Assembly (NCBI RefSeq): GCF_003347635.1 | Contig: NZ_QDFY01000020.1 | Coordinates: 1-48,857, forward strand | Source: Sphingosinicella terrae | Lineage (GTDB): Bacteria > Pseudomonadota > Alphaproteobacteria > Sphingomonadales > Sphingomonadaceae | Length of the DNA: 48,857 bases | Direction of reading: 5' to 3' | Part shown: in pieces, positions 1 through 8,146 of the stretch | How the letters are laid out: each line of letters starts with the position of its first letter | How positions within the stretch are numbered: position 1 is the stretch's first letter | Position numbers and translations under genes: made by a program | The notes under the pieces: model-generated | What the model was told of the DNA's origin: nothing | Databases searched by the model: none | Seen by the model: the letters and a program-made list of their open reading frames with translations, nothing else

Positions 1-32
1 TCCGAAACGTCCAATCCGAGGTACATAGCCAT
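1..32 (-). CDS. IS110-type transposase, N-terminal fragment at window edge
   Basis: Read leftward from an ATG at 32-30, the sequence encodes MAMYLGLDVS before the window ends. A hydrophobic-GLDV start is typical of IS110-family (DEDD) transposases, whose first catalytic Asp lies in this strand. A strong Shine-Dalgarno (AAGGAGG, about 46-52 on the minus strand) sits at good spacing. Only ten residues are visible, so the family call is an inference; any other protein starting this way remains possible. Confidence 0.45.
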   Translation of the reverse strand, partial: MAMYLGLDVS

Positions 33-122
33 GGGTCCATCCTCCTCCTTGAAGCGGCTTCGTGCCGACTTCGTATCAGCAGGAGGATGGGCCTACCTCA
101 ATTACGCCATGTCCCCGGAACT

Positions 123-554
123 CTAGCCTGCGCCCGGTCGGACCTGACAGTGCCCGGAGGTGACGCGAGGCGTGGAACCAATGATGCGGGTCAGACGAAT
201 TTCAAGCGTCGCTCGCACGACAGTCCAGAGAACAGCGCGTCCGACCTCCGGATCCTCTGTCCACATCATATGTCGGGAGTCGAACTCAGCCGTCCGGGCA
301 AACCTGTGCCGTAGGGACGGAATGTCCACCGCTACCTCACGGTTGCTTGCATCATAAGTCACATTGACCTCGACCGGTTGACCAGTTGAAGTCTGAAGGG
401 CGCAAGCCCACTCCGCAGAGGTAGAGGGAGATGGCGCGCCCGGGACAACGCCATCTGCTGTGACGTTCTGCATAGCAGCAAGCAGGCCAATGGTTATAAG
501 CGAAGCGGACAAGACGAACCTTCCGGGGGGATTGCTCTCGAGACGGCCTATCAC
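123..554 (-). CDS. Hypothetical exported protein
   Basis: No family is recognised. From a GTG start at 554 the protein is 143 aa. Its N-terminal stretch is basic (IGRLESNPPGR) and is followed by a hydrophobic segment (VLSASLITIGLLAA), as in a signal peptide or anchor. The rest is soluble, with two Cys (one early after the signal, one near the C-terminus) that could form a disulfide in the periplasm. The open frame continues upstream to 692, so the start is uncertain; the GTG was chosen because it places the signal-like segment at the N-terminus. It stands alone next to the IS110 edge and may be accessory. Confidence 0.45.
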   Translation of the reverse strand: MIGRLESNPPGRFVLSASLITIGLLAAMQNVTADGVVPGAPSPSTSAEWACALQTSTGQPVEVNVTYDASNREVAVDIPSLRHRFARTAEFDSRHMMWTEDPEVGRAVLWTVVRATLEIRLTRIIGSTPRVTSGHCQVRPGAG

Positions 555-662
555 GCTTTTGCAGCTATGCAATGTCTGCAATGCGTCGCAGCTTCCACCC
601 ACCCCAGCCAAGCTGAAAACGACCCCATTGCGGTCATTAGCACCGGGTGCGAAACTCCGCTG

Positions 663-890
663 ATGAACGGTCAGACCGCACCCCATTTGCAACTTGATGC
701 AAGCATCGGCTTCGATGCCATGCGGCTATTCTTGAAGACGTATTGGGAACGCGGCGGCCGAGCTTCGGACGATCTGGCAGTCCTGCTCGGTGGGCTTGAA
801 CGGCTTGAAAGCGACGGCATGCCGCTTGACCCAGCTATGTGGTCCGACTGGGTCGAGGCTGTAGAGCAAGCCTGGTCGAACGTCCGATAA
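663..890 (+). CDS. Small hypothetical protein (75 aa)
   Basis: A 75-aa acidic soluble protein with no signal peptide. It contains a compact helical stretch (DAMRLFLKTYWERGG, then SDDLAVLLGGLER and DPAMWSDWVEAV) rich in Trp, Leu and acidic residues. The pattern resembles short conserved proteins of unknown function seen in sphingomonads, but no function can be assigned. The frame is open further upstream, but that part looks non-coding, so the ATG at 663 is preferred; no strong Shine-Dalgarno is visible. The gene runs opposite to its neighbours on both sides. Confidence 0.5.
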   Translation: MNGQTAPHLQLDASIGFDAMRLFLKTYWERGGRASDDLAVLLGGLERLESDGMPLDPAMWSDWVEAVEQAWSNVR

Positions 891-1003
891 TCACCCCATT
901 TGACCGCTTACCGCTGAGTCCTGGGCTCGACAAAGCTGACTGTCGCCTATCGGCTCCCGGAGCTCCTGAACGGACGGTCCGCTCCCGGCCAGAATGGGTC
1001 GAG

Positions 1004-1186
1004 CTAGTTCAGCGCCTGGACGCGTCGCAGGAACTTGCCCTTGGTCCGGCTGGTCAAATGGAACTGGCGGCAGCGGTCGCAGCGGTAAGGCAGGAGCGAG
1101 AGCCCGGAGCGTCGCATCGCCGCACGCGCGTCCTCCTCGAATGCAAAGCGTGCCTTCTTCCTGCAGATGCTCTCCCGCGTTCGCAT
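1004..1186 (-). CDS. Small Cys/His-containing hypothetical protein (60 aa)
   Basis: A 60-aa basic protein from an ATG at 1186. It has a Cys near the N-terminus (RESICRKK), a central PYRCDRCRQFHLTSR segment and a basic C-terminal tail. The CxxC followed by FH suggests a small zinc-ribbon-like or nucleic-acid-binding fold, with the N-terminal Cys as a possible extra ligand. Proteins with this RCDRC-x-FHLTSR signature occur as small conserved hypotheticals in Alphaproteobacteria; the metal and nucleic-acid role is an inference. The frame is open upstream to 1384, but that stretch is low-complexity Arg/Ser/Pro antisense to the Hsp70 gene and was left out. Confidence 0.6.
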   Translation of the reverse strand: MRTRESICRKKARFAFEEDARAAMRRSGLSLLPYRCDRCRQFHLTSRTKGKFLRRVQALN

Positions 1187-1272
1187 CCATATGCTTCTGC
1201 CCGAACGGTGCCCACGGTACCAGAGCGAACGGCTTTGTGATCGGGGCAAGCGGCCGCTAGTCACCGCTGCCC

Positions 1273-2562
1273 ATGACGAACCTCGCGCCCCATGCCGTCC
1301 TCGGTCTCGACTTCGGCACGACCAACACGGTCGCGGCGATCGCCCGGGGCGGCGGGCCGGCGCTTGTCCCGCTCGAGGGGCCACTGGGGTGGAACCCCGT
1401 CTTCAGGTCGGCGCTCTGTTTCTGGGAGGACGGGGGTCATGTGGCCGTCGAAGCAGGGCCCTGGGCGATCGCCGAATATCTCGAATTCCCCGAAGGAAGT
1501 CGCTTCATCCAGTCGTTCAAGACGGTCGCGGCCTCGCGGACCTTCCAGCATGCCACGATCTTCGAGCGCCGCCATCGATTCGAGGATCTGGGGCGGATCT
1601 TCGTCCGCAAGCTGTCCGAGCGGTCCGGCGGCGCGGTGGATGGCGGTGCTGGCCGCGTCATCGTCGGCCGCCCCGTCTCCTTTGCCGGCCACCGCCCCGA
1701 CGAGATCCTCGCGCGCCAACGCTACGATGCCGTGTTCGCCGGATTGGGCGCCGAGGTCCACTATGTCTACGAGCCCCTGGGAGCCGCGTTCAGCTTCGCG
1801 TTCGGCACCTGTGATCCGGCGACCGTCCTCGTTGCCGACTTCGGAGGCGGCACCAGCGACTTCTCGGTCGTGCGGATCGCGGCGCCCGGTGCGGCGAAGC
1901 GCTGCGTGCCGCTCGGCCATGCCGGCGTCGGCATTGCCGGCGATCGCTTCGATCAACGCATCCTCGACAAGCTTGTGATGCCGCTCCTGGGAAAAGGCGG
2001 GTCCTACCGGTCCTTCGACAAGGAGCTGGAGATCCCCGCAGGCTGGTTCTCGGACTTCGCGGATTGGTCGCGACTCGCTTTCATGCGCAACCGGAAGACC
2101 CTCGCGGAACTCGCCAGTCTGCGCCGTGCCGCCGTCGATCCCGTCCCGATCGATAGGATGATTGCCGTCATCGAGCAGGAACTCGGCTATCGCCTCTATG
2201 AGGCGGTGGGGCAGGTCAAGCGCGACCTTTCGTCGGCAGAGACGGCGCGCTTCGAGTTCAGCGGGGGAGGGCTGAGGATCGAGGCGGAGGTGACCCGCGC
2301 CGCGTTCGAGCGCTGGATCGGGCCCGATATCGTCCGCATCGAAGAGGCCGTCGATCGCGCCCTGGCGTCCGCCGGCGTCCGCGCAGGGGAGGTGAACCGC
2401 GTTTTCCTCACCGGAGGCAGCTCGCTCATCCCGTGCATCCGACGCCTGTTCGAAACGCGCTTCGGCCCCATGCGGATCGCGAGCGGAAACGCGTTCACGT
2501 CGATCGCCCACGGCCTCGCGCTTATCGGACAGGAAGAGGATCTGTCCGCGTGGGCGGCCTGA
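1273..2562 (+). CDS. Hsp70 family protein, YegD-like
   Basis: A 429-aa protein with the actin-like ATPase fold of Hsp70 but no C-terminal substrate-binding domain, as in the E. coli YegD group. Visible nucleotide-site motifs are phosphate-1 (LGLDFGTTNT, residues 10-19), phosphate-2 (VADFGGGTSDFSV, about 190-205) and the adenosine motif (VFLTGGSSLIP, near 375-385). It is expected to be a cytosolic ATP-dependent chaperone or scaffold of unknown client range. The RNase H-like gene follows after 7 bp and is probably cotranscribed. The start is the first ATG matching the family N-terminus; its Shine-Dalgarno is weak. Confidence 0.88.
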   Translation: MTNLAPHAVLGLDFGTTNTVAAIARGGGPALVPLEGPLGWNPVFRSALCFWEDGGHVAVEAGPWAIAEYLEFPEGSRFIQSFKTVAASRTFQHATIFERRHRFEDLGRIFVRKLSERSGGAVDGGAGRVIVGRPVSFAGHRPDEILARQRYDAVFAGLGAEVHYVYEPLGAAFSFAFGTCDPATVLVADFGGGTSDFSVVRIAAPGAAKRCVPLGHAGVGIAGDRFDQRILDKLVMPLLGKGGSYRSFDKELEIPAGWFSDFADWSRLAFMRNRKTLAELASLRRAAVDPVPIDRMIAVIEQELGYRLYEAVGQVKRDLSSAETARFEFSGGGLRIEAEVTRAAFERWIGPDIVRIEEAVDRALASAGVRAGEVNRVFLTGGSSLIPCIRRLFETRFGPMRIASGNAFTSIAHGLALIGQEEDLSAWAA

Positions 2563-2569
2563 AGCCGGG

Positions 2570-2989
2570 ATGGCGGCGATGCGCTCGCGGCGGCTGAAGA
2601 TCTTCTTCGACGGCGGCTGCCGGCCCAATCCCGGCAGGATCGAAGTGGCGGTCGTCGCGCGGGGTGCGACCTATTTCTTCGACGACCTGGGATGCGGCAC
2701 GAGCAGCGATGCCGAATGGCTCGCCCTGCGGAGGGCCCTGCAGGTCGCGCACTCCCTTGAAGAGCCCGATTTCGAGCTGATCGGCGATTGCGCCCACGTC
2801 ATCAGCCAGGCGAGCGGCCTGTCCAGGTGCCGCACCGCGGCCGCGCTGGATCATCGTGCCAAATTTCAGGGGGCCATGGCGTCAGGGAAGCCGAAGCGCC
2901 TGCGTTGGACCCCCCGGAACCAGAACCTGGCGGGCATCGCCCTTGCACGAAGACGCGGCCTTTCCTCGCACGAGGCCCCGACAGCCTGA
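2570..2989 (+). CDS. RNase H-fold protein, last catalytic Asp missing
   Basis: A 139-aa protein of the ribonuclease H / reverse-transcriptase-like fold. It begins with strand 1 KIFFDGGCRPNPG (catalytic Asp14), then Glu49 in the DAEWLALRRAL helix and Asp73 in LIGDCAHVIS, matching the D-E-D order of RNase HI. In the C-terminal helix the usual N-x-x-AD is RNQNLAGIALA (116-126), so Gly122 stands where the fourth acidic residue is normally found. RNA-DNA hybrid cleavage may be weak or lost. It lies 7 bp after the YegD-like Hsp70 gene, suggesting one transcript. An alternative start at 2579 is possible. Confidence 0.75.
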   Translation: MAAMRSRRLKIFFDGGCRPNPGRIEVAVVARGATYFFDDLGCGTSSDAEWLALRRALQVAHSLEEPDFELIGDCAHVISQASGLSRCRTAAALDHRAKFQGAMASGKPKRLRWTPRNQNLAGIALARRRGLSSHEAPTA

Positions 2990-3083
2990 ACGAATGCCTG
3001 CGCCTGGGTGGCTCCGGTCGCGAGCAAGTCGCTCGCTTTCGGCCGGCTGCCGTCGCTGACGTGGCTGTCCCCGTCATCCTCAC

Positions 3084-3462
3084 TTGCGCCATGTCGAGCG
3101 CAAGCCGGTGGCTGCCGGAATCGTCGAGCGGGCCGAGCACCGGGTCTGGTCGAGCGCACGCAGCCGTGTCGCGGGTGGGCGGGCCAAAGACGATCCGATG
3201 ACCGACGTCGCCGCACTGGCGGCACACGTGCCGAACTGGCGGGCGATGCTGGGCCATGGCCTGGAGGCGAGCGATCTCGGCCAGGAGGGCGAAAGTGGCC
3301 GAGGCGATCGAGGCGCGGCTACGCACCGGCCGCCCGCTCGGCACCGAGCCGTGGATCGAGGCGCAGGAGGCGGCGCTGGGGCGACGGATCAGGCCTGCAA
3401 GGCCGGGAACCGAAGTCAAAGGCAGCGGTGGACAAAGGGAATTGAGAATTGTGTCCCCGTAA
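3084..3462 (+). pseudogene. REP-associated tyrosine transposase (RAYT) remnant
   Basis: The first frame (from 3084) reads LRHVERKPVAAG then VWSSARSRVAGG and TDVAALAAHVPNWRAML, matching the C-terminal half of RAYT transposases (compare RYVALNPVRA in the intact copy at 8203). Around 3275-3295 the reading frame shifts, and the family C-terminus continues in another frame (KVAEAIEARLRTGRPLG ... GGQRELRIVSP, stop at 3462). The catalytic Tyr of the RYV motif is His here, and the N-terminal HxH half is absent. The gene is therefore truncated, frameshifted and catalytically dead. The ending ATTGTGTCCCCGTAAT is a degenerate form of the repeat that ends the intact copy. Confidence 0.7.
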
Positions 3463-3504
3463 TCGCGTTGCGGACACTCGTCTGTGCGGCCAACCAGCCA
3501 GGAA

Positions 3505-4701
3505 TCATGCGGCGGAGAGAGCGGGCCTTCGTCCGTAGGTGGCGATGCGCCAGAGCGCCTCCGCCGGGCCTTGTTCGTGCCGGGCGAGCCACCAGCGGGA
3601 GAAGATCATCTGACCGGCAAAGATCGACAGTGCGACCGCGTAGAAGGCGGCGGGCTGCATCGTGCCTGCAAGCCCGAAGCCGATCCCGTAGAAGAAGACG
3701 AGGCCGATCAGCGAATGGGTGAGATAGTTCGTCAGGGCCATGCGGCCCACAGGCGAGAGATGCCGCAGGACCGGCCGTGCCCGCGGCCAGGCCAGCGCGA
3801 AAGCGGCGGCATAGGCCAGCGCCATCGGTACGGTCCCGAGGAGCGAGGGCCAGCTCTTCTGGTCAAGGCCGGGGAGCAAGGCGTAAGCGGCGCTCGCCGG
3901 GACGCCGATTGCAAGACCACCGGCCAGGACCCTCAGCAGCAGCTTGCGATCGTCGAACAACGTTCCTGCTGCGAGCCGGCGGCCCACCACCATGCCGAGC
4001 AGCATGACCCCCAGGACCTTGGGGATACGCCAGCTCTCGAGCCGCAGAGCCCACGAGATCGGCGTGCCGGTCAGCACCCAGGCGAGCCAGCCGGTGAAAT
4101 CGTCCCGGCGCATCCATTCGAGCACCTTCCGGGGATCCGTGTCGATGCCGAAGCCTTGGGCGATCCACATGCTGAAGGACAGGAGGTGGGCGTGCGGCGC
4201 CCAGCCTGTCCAGGCGAACAGGGCGATGCCGGCCGGTGGCACGACGAAGATCAGGATCGCGGCTGCGGCCAGCAGGTTGCGTTCGCGCCAGTCGTGGAAC
4301 AGCGGCAGCAGGAGGCCGAGCAGCGCATAGAGCGTCAGTATGTCGCCGTCCCAGATCAGCCACGAATGCCCGAGCCCGATCACGAGCAGCACGAGAACCC
4401 GGCGGCGATAGATGCGCATGCCCGCCAGCCCGCGGTCGCTCAGCCGCGCGAGCTGGAGCGCGAAGCCGGCGCCGAACAGCAGCGAGAAGAGCGTGTAGAA
4501 CTTCCCATCGACCAAGAAGTGGTGGAAGCGATATTGCCAGGCGATGGAGTCGGCGCCGGCGAAGGTGAGGCGCTGCCCCTCCGTCATCATGATCCAGCCC
4601 GACCAATAGAGCATGTTGGCCAGCAGGATGCCCAGCAGCGCGAACCCCCGAAGCGCGTCCAGAAGCTCGATCCGCTCGGCCCGACCCGTTGCAGTCCCCA
4701 T
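3505..4701 (-). CDS. DUF418 domain membrane protein
   Basis: A 398-aa polytopic inner-membrane protein. The N-terminus RIELLDALRGFALLGILLANM is the hallmark of the DUF418/YeiB family (related in topology to acyltransferase-3-like proteins). About ten hydrophobic segments follow. The C-terminal DUF418 region contains GRMALTNYLTHSLIG and a RWWLARHEQGPAEALWR motif near the end. The function of the family is not established; a transport or envelope-modification role is often supposed. The ATG at 4701 was chosen because it lies just before the conserved N-terminus; the open frame upstream to 5229 is antisense to the outer-membrane protein gene. It is divergent from that gene. Confidence 0.85.
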   Translation of the reverse strand: MGTATGRAERIELLDALRGFALLGILLANMLYWSGWIMMTEGQRLTFAGADSIAWQYRFHHFLVDGKFYTLFSLLFGAGFALQLARLSDRGLAGMRIYRRRVLVLLVIGLGHSWLIWDGDILTLYALLGLLLPLFHDWRERNLLAAAAILIFVVPPAGIALFAWTGWAPHAHLLSFSMWIAQGFGIDTDPRKVLEWMRRDDFTGWLAWVLTGTPISWALRLESWRIPKVLGVMLLGMVVGRRLAAGTLFDDRKLLLRVLAGGLAIGVPASAAYALLPGLDQKSWPSLLGTVPMALAYAAAFALAWPRARPVLRHLSPVGRMALTNYLTHSLIGLVFFYGIGFGLAGTMQPAAFYAVALSIFAGQMIFSRWWLARHEQGPAEALWRIATYGRRPALSAA

Positions 4702-4929
4702 GGAGGCCACCCCCGCACGCCGAGATGTAACAGTTGATCGACGCCTGTCCAATGTCCCCTTTTCACCCGAGGCGGACGACAAGCCCCCCGGCCGGCGCCG
4801 GAGGTCTCGCCGAACGAATCCAGCCCCTTGGCCGGTCATCGCGCAAGGCACTCGCTTCGCCTGCCGGTTCATGTGGCGGCAATCCGGCAGGCGCCACGCG
4901 CCGGCTTTTCCCCTGACGGAGACCTCCAG

Positions 4930-5520
4930 ATGAAGAAGTTGCTTACCCTTGCCGCGATCGCCGTCGGCACCGTCTCCACCCCGGCGCTGGCGCAAGACGG
5001 CTTCTATGTCGGCGCGATCGCCGGTTACGAGGGCATCGACGTCGAGACGGCGGACGGTTCGATCAGCGCGGATGCCAGTTCCGCGGTCTATGGCGTGAAT
5101 GCCGGATACGATCTGGCCCTGGGCAGCGCCTTCGTCGGCATCGAGGGCGAGTTGTCGACCAGCGGCAGCTCGACCGAGTTCCCCGACAGCTTCGCCGGCG
5201 CGCGCGACGGCCTCGATGCCGATGGGCAATATTATATCGGCGCCCGCGCGGGCGTGGCGCTGACGCCCGGCATCGCCGCCTACGGGAAGATCGGCTACAC
5301 GTCGCTGAGCACCACCGCATTCACCTCATCGGGCTCGCTCGACGAGCTCGAGGAAAATGCCGACGGCCTCCGCTTCGGCGCGGGGCTCCAGGTGCAACTG
5401 CCCGGGCCGTTCGAGGGGCGCGTCGAATATCGCCGCTCCCGCTACGAGGACGTCAACGACGCGACCTTCGGCGACGCGACCACCAACCAGGTGGTGGCCG
5501 GCCTGGGGGTGCGTTTCTAG
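4930..5520 (+). CDS. Outer membrane beta-barrel protein
   Basis: A 196-aa protein starting MKKLLTLAAIAVGTV with signal peptidase I site near PALAQD (residues 18-22). The mature part has alternating amphipathic strands with Gly/aromatic pattern (FYVGAIAGYEG, YGVNAGYDLALG, YYIGARAGVAL, FEGRVEYRRSRYED) and ends in VVAGLGVRF. The C-terminal Phe is the classical BAM recognition signature. This fits the OmpA-like eight-stranded porin-fold family often annotated as outer membrane beta-barrel or opacity protein. It probably sits in the outer membrane; no ligand can be inferred. The ATG at 4930 fits the signal peptide; the longer open frame from 4828 would bury it. Confidence 0.85.
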   Translation: MKKLLTLAAIAVGTVSTPALAQDGFYVGAIAGYEGIDVETADGSISADASSAVYGVNAGYDLALGSAFVGIEGELSTSGSSTEFPDSFAGARDGLDADGQYYIGARAGVALTPGIAAYGKIGYTSLSTTAFTSSGSLDELEENADGLRFGAGLQVQLPGPFEGRVEYRRSRYEDVNDATFGDATTNQVVAGLGVRF

Positions 5521-5533
5521 TAGGAGGCTGCGC

Positions 5534-5570
5534 CCGGAATCGGCGCCGCCATGAACGGCGCCGATTCCGG
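5534..5570 (+). terminator. Strong hairpin after outer membrane protein gene
   Basis: A perfect 15-bp inverted repeat (CCGGAATCGGCGCCG and its complement) around a 7-nt loop CCATGAA starts 13 bp after the stop codon at 5520. No T-tract follows, so termination may need Rho or the hairpin may mainly stabilise the transcript. Confidence 0.6.
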
Positions 5571-5799
5571 CGGCTCGGCGCCGGACAAGGCTGTGAGCTG
5601 GCCGGTGGCCGCCCGCCGTCGCCGCCCTCATTCGCCCGCGGCGGGCCTTTCATGGACGAGGCCTTGCCGGACATAGCCCGCCGTCTTCGCCGCACCGCGC
5701 GAACGATGGCGCATGGCGCACGATCCGCATTGAATAGACGGCTCCCGGATCAGACGGCCTAAGAGAGACTCTGCTTGGGGCAGGTCCGGGGGGCGCATC

Positions 5800-7347
5800 G
5801 TGGACGACAGGCTGACGCGGCGGCAGATGATCGCGGGGGCGCTCGCCGGCGGCGGGCTGGCGAGCCTGGCGGCGCCCGCCGGCGCGCAGGGCGGCCGCTC
5901 GACCCTGTTCCGCGACGTCTTGCTCGTCGACGGCACCGGCGCGCCGGCGCGGCCGGCGAACGTCCTGGTCACTGGCGACCGGATCGCGCGGGTGGCGGCG
6001 CCGTCGCGCGAGCGCGTGCCGTCCGGCACCCGCGTCGTCGAGGGCGGCGGGCGAGTGCTCGCGCCGGGCTTCATCGATCTCCACACCCACGGCGATCCGC
6101 TGCGCAGCCGCTATGACGGCTTCCTTGCCATGGGCGTGACGACGGTCACCCTCGGCGTCGACGGCAGCGGCCCGGGGACGAGCGAGGATCTCGACACTGC
6201 CGCGTGGCGCCGGGCGGTGGGGCGCGCGCCGCTCGACACCAATGTCGCGTTGCTGGTCGGCCACGGCACGATCCGGCACGCGGCGGGAATATCGGATTCG
6301 GTCCGCCGGCCCGATGCGGCGCAGCTGCAGCGGCTGGCGGCGCAGCTCGAGGGCGAGTTCCGCTCGGGCGTCTTCGGCCTCTCCTACGGCCTCGAATATG
6401 TGCCGGGCATCTATTCGGAAGGCGCGGAGCATCGCGTCCTCGGCGAAGTCGTCGCTCGCCATGGCGGCGTGATCATGAGCCACATGCGATCGGAAGATGA
6501 CGAGGCGATCGAGGCGTCGATCGACGAACTCGTCGCCTCGGCCGGCGGAGCCCGCGTCCATATCTCGCACCTCAAGGTGGTGTTCGGCCGCGGCGAGGCG
6601 CGCGCGCGCGCTTTGCTCGACTTCCTCGCCGCCAAGCGCCGCCAGGGCATCGACCTCACCGCCGACGAATATCCCTATGAGGCCGGCTTCACCGGCATCG
6701 CCATCCTGTTCCCGGAATGGGCGCTGCCGCCGACCGATTATGCCGCCATCGTGCGGGAGCGGCGGGCGGAGCTGTACGAATATCTCGACCGCCGCATGAC
6801 CCGGCGCGGCGGCCCAAGCGCGTTGCTGATCGGGACGGGCACCCATGCCGGCAAGACGCTTGCGCAGATCGCCGAGGAGGCCGGCCGCCACCATGTCGAC
6901 GTCCTCATCGACATGGGTCCCGAAGGCGCGATGGGCGCGCACTTCACGATGGACAAGGCGCTGCAGGACGCCTTGCTGGTCGACCGCCATGTCGCCTTCT
7001 CGACCGACGGCGGCCCCGGCCAGCGCCACCCGCGCGGCGCCGGCACCTATGCCATGCTGATCGAGGACTATGTCGTGCGCGACCGCAAGCTCACGATCGA
7101 GGAGATGGTCCGCAAGGCGACTTCCTATCCGGCGCGGATCCTGCGCCTCGCCGACCGCGGCACCATCCGCCCCGGCGCGAAGGCCGACCTCGTCCTGTTC
7201 GATCCGGCCCGGGTGCGGGCGCGGGCGACCTATGTCGATCCGTTCGCCAGGGCGGAGGGGTTCGACCTGGTGATGGTGAATGGGCGGGAGGCTTATTCGG
7301 AGGGGAGCAAGGTGGGGCGGGAGGGGGCTTTGTTGCGGGCGCGGTGA
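5800..7347 (+). CDS. Tat-exported N-acyl-D-amino-acid deacylase family amidohydrolase
   Basis: A 515-aa metal-dependent amidohydrolase of the D-aminoacylase family, which hydrolyses N-acyl-D-amino acids to free D-amino acid. The N-terminus TRRQMIAGALAGGGLASLAAPAGAQ carries a twin-arginine signal (RR at 7-8), so the folded enzyme is probably periplasmic. Metal-site motifs are HTHGDP (His95, His97), the family HISHLK segment, and STDGGPGQRHPRG near residue 400, containing the conserved catalytic Asp. The start is GTG at 5800; an internal ATG at 5827 would cut off the Tat motif. The last 50 bases of the gene (7298-7347) recur exactly at 8915-8964. The gene may feed on peptidoglycan or bacterial D-amino acid conjugates, an inference. 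Confidence 0.85.
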   Translation: MDDRLTRRQMIAGALAGGGLASLAAPAGAQGGRSTLFRDVLLVDGTGAPARPANVLVTGDRIARVAAPSRERVPSGTRVVEGGGRVLAPGFIDLHTHGDPLRSRYDGFLAMGVTTVTLGVDGSGPGTSEDLDTAAWRRAVGRAPLDTNVALLVGHGTIRHAAGISDSVRRPDAAQLQRLAAQLEGEFRSGVFGLSYGLEYVPGIYSEGAEHRVLGEVVARHGGVIMSHMRSEDDEAIEASIDELVASAGGARVHISHLKVVFGRGEARARALLDFLAAKRRQGIDLTADEYPYEAGFTGIAILFPEWALPPTDYAAIVRERRAELYEYLDRRMTRRGGPSALLIGTGTHAGKTLAQIAEEAGRHHVDVLIDMGPEGAMGAHFTMDKALQDALLVDRHVAFSTDGGPGQRHPRGAGTYAMLIEDYVVRDRKLTIEEMVRKATSYPARILRLADRGTIRPGAKADLVLFDPARVRARATYVDPFARAEGFDLVMVNGREAYSEGSKVGREGALLRAR

Positions 7348-7400
7348 AAGGGGGCCCAGATCGCCGCCGCTCGCCGAGCCGAATGACGTGGAGTGCACCA
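7264..7400 (+). repeat. Gene-tail repeat, copy A (native 3' end of amidohydrolase)
   Basis: The codons for the tail LVMVNGREAYSEGSKVG and onward, plus about 50 bp after the stop, form the native copy of a repeat. Bases 7298-7347 are identical to 8915-8964 (50 of 50). The non-coding part (CTCGCCGAGCCGAATGACG) also resembles the sequence after copy C. Confidence 0.75.
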
Positions 7401-7448
7401 TGTTCCAGCGCGGATCGGTGGGAGGGCAGGCAACGCATTGCGCCCGCG

Positions 7449-7874
7449 CTATCGGACAATTGCCTGGGAAAATATCCGCCACTGCCCCCCGCGGCGTTCA
7501 CAGGTATAGGTTGCGTGGTAGGTCATGGGCAAGCCGATGGCCCGGTAATTTTCCGCATACCAGTAGCGTACTCGCACCCGGACAATCTGGCGGTGGTTGC
7601 GCACCGGCGAAACGCGCCAGTTTCGAAGTTCCGACACATAAGTCGGACACGGACCATTCAGCCGTATATCCGTCCACTTTCCTTGCCCGGTTGAACGCGT
7701 GAAGCCATCCGACCAGGTCAGCCTCCCGATTTGCTCAGTGACTTGGCAATCTATAGCTTCATGCCAAGCTTGAATAACTCGAACACAGCTGTTGGCCGGA
7801 GCGGCAGCCGCACTCTCGCCAGGGCCTAGCAAAACGGCCGCAATCGCCAGCGATCGCGAAGATGCTCTTTCCAA
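7449..7874 (-). CDS. Hypothetical exported protein (141 aa)
   Basis: No family is recognised. The protein starts at a TTG (7874) with RSLAIAAVLLGPGESAAAAPA, a plausible signal peptide, so it is likely periplasmic. The mature part contains three visible Cys (SCVRV, DCQV, TYTCERRGGQW) plus GPCPTY, suggesting two disulfides, and a basic YVSELRNWRVSPVRNHRQIV stretch. It lies between the native amidohydrolase 3' end and the truncated tail copy B, reading against both, so it may have arrived with the insertion. Start choice is uncertain because no ATG gives the signal sequence. Confidence 0.5.
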   Translation of the reverse strand: MERASSRSLAIAAVLLGPGESAAAAPANSCVRVIQAWHEAIDCQVTEQIGRLTWSDGFTRSTGQGKWTDIRLNGPCPTYVSELRNWRVSPVRNHRQIVRVRVRYWYAENYRAIGLPMTYHATYTCERRGGQWRIFSQAIVR

Positions 7875-8146
7875 CCGGTGCCCCCAATCTGGTTCAGAGA
7901 GCTGTCACAAACTGGTCTTCTGCAAAGTTGGTCGACAATGGCACTTCCGAATGATTTGGGCTGCTTCCAGAAATCCCACGACGTCGAGCATAGGTCAAAG
8001 ACTGAATCAGCCGGCGGCAGCGGCCGAGTGTCCGATTTGGACGGCGTCGCGTCGCTCACATTGACTGGGCGCCCGCCTCGCCACGCGGGCGGGCGGCTTA
8101 TGCTGAGGGGAGCAAGGTGGGGCGAGAGGGCAGTTTGCTGCGGGAA
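7875..8146. other. Intergenic insert between exported protein and RAYT
   Basis: No convincing gene is seen in most of this stretch. A minus-strand frame at 7826-8059 (77 aa) overlaps the neighbouring gene by 49 bp and has no recognisable features. The right end (8083-8144) is the truncated tail repeat, copy B. Confidence 0.4.
8083..8144 (+). repeat. Gene-tail repeat, copy B (truncated by RAYT)
   Basis: From 8103 to 8144 the sequence matches the amidohydrolase tail at 7298-7339 with about 6 differences in 42 bases. In one frame it still reads AYAEGSKVGREGSLLR. It stops 3 bp short of the left RAYT inverted repeat and lacks the gene's stop codon. Confidence 0.7.

Noticed and set aside
7826-8059. 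Minus-strand 77-aa frame
   Set aside because: Overlaps the exported protein gene by 49 bp, has no recognisable features and lies in an insert region; not enough to call a gene.
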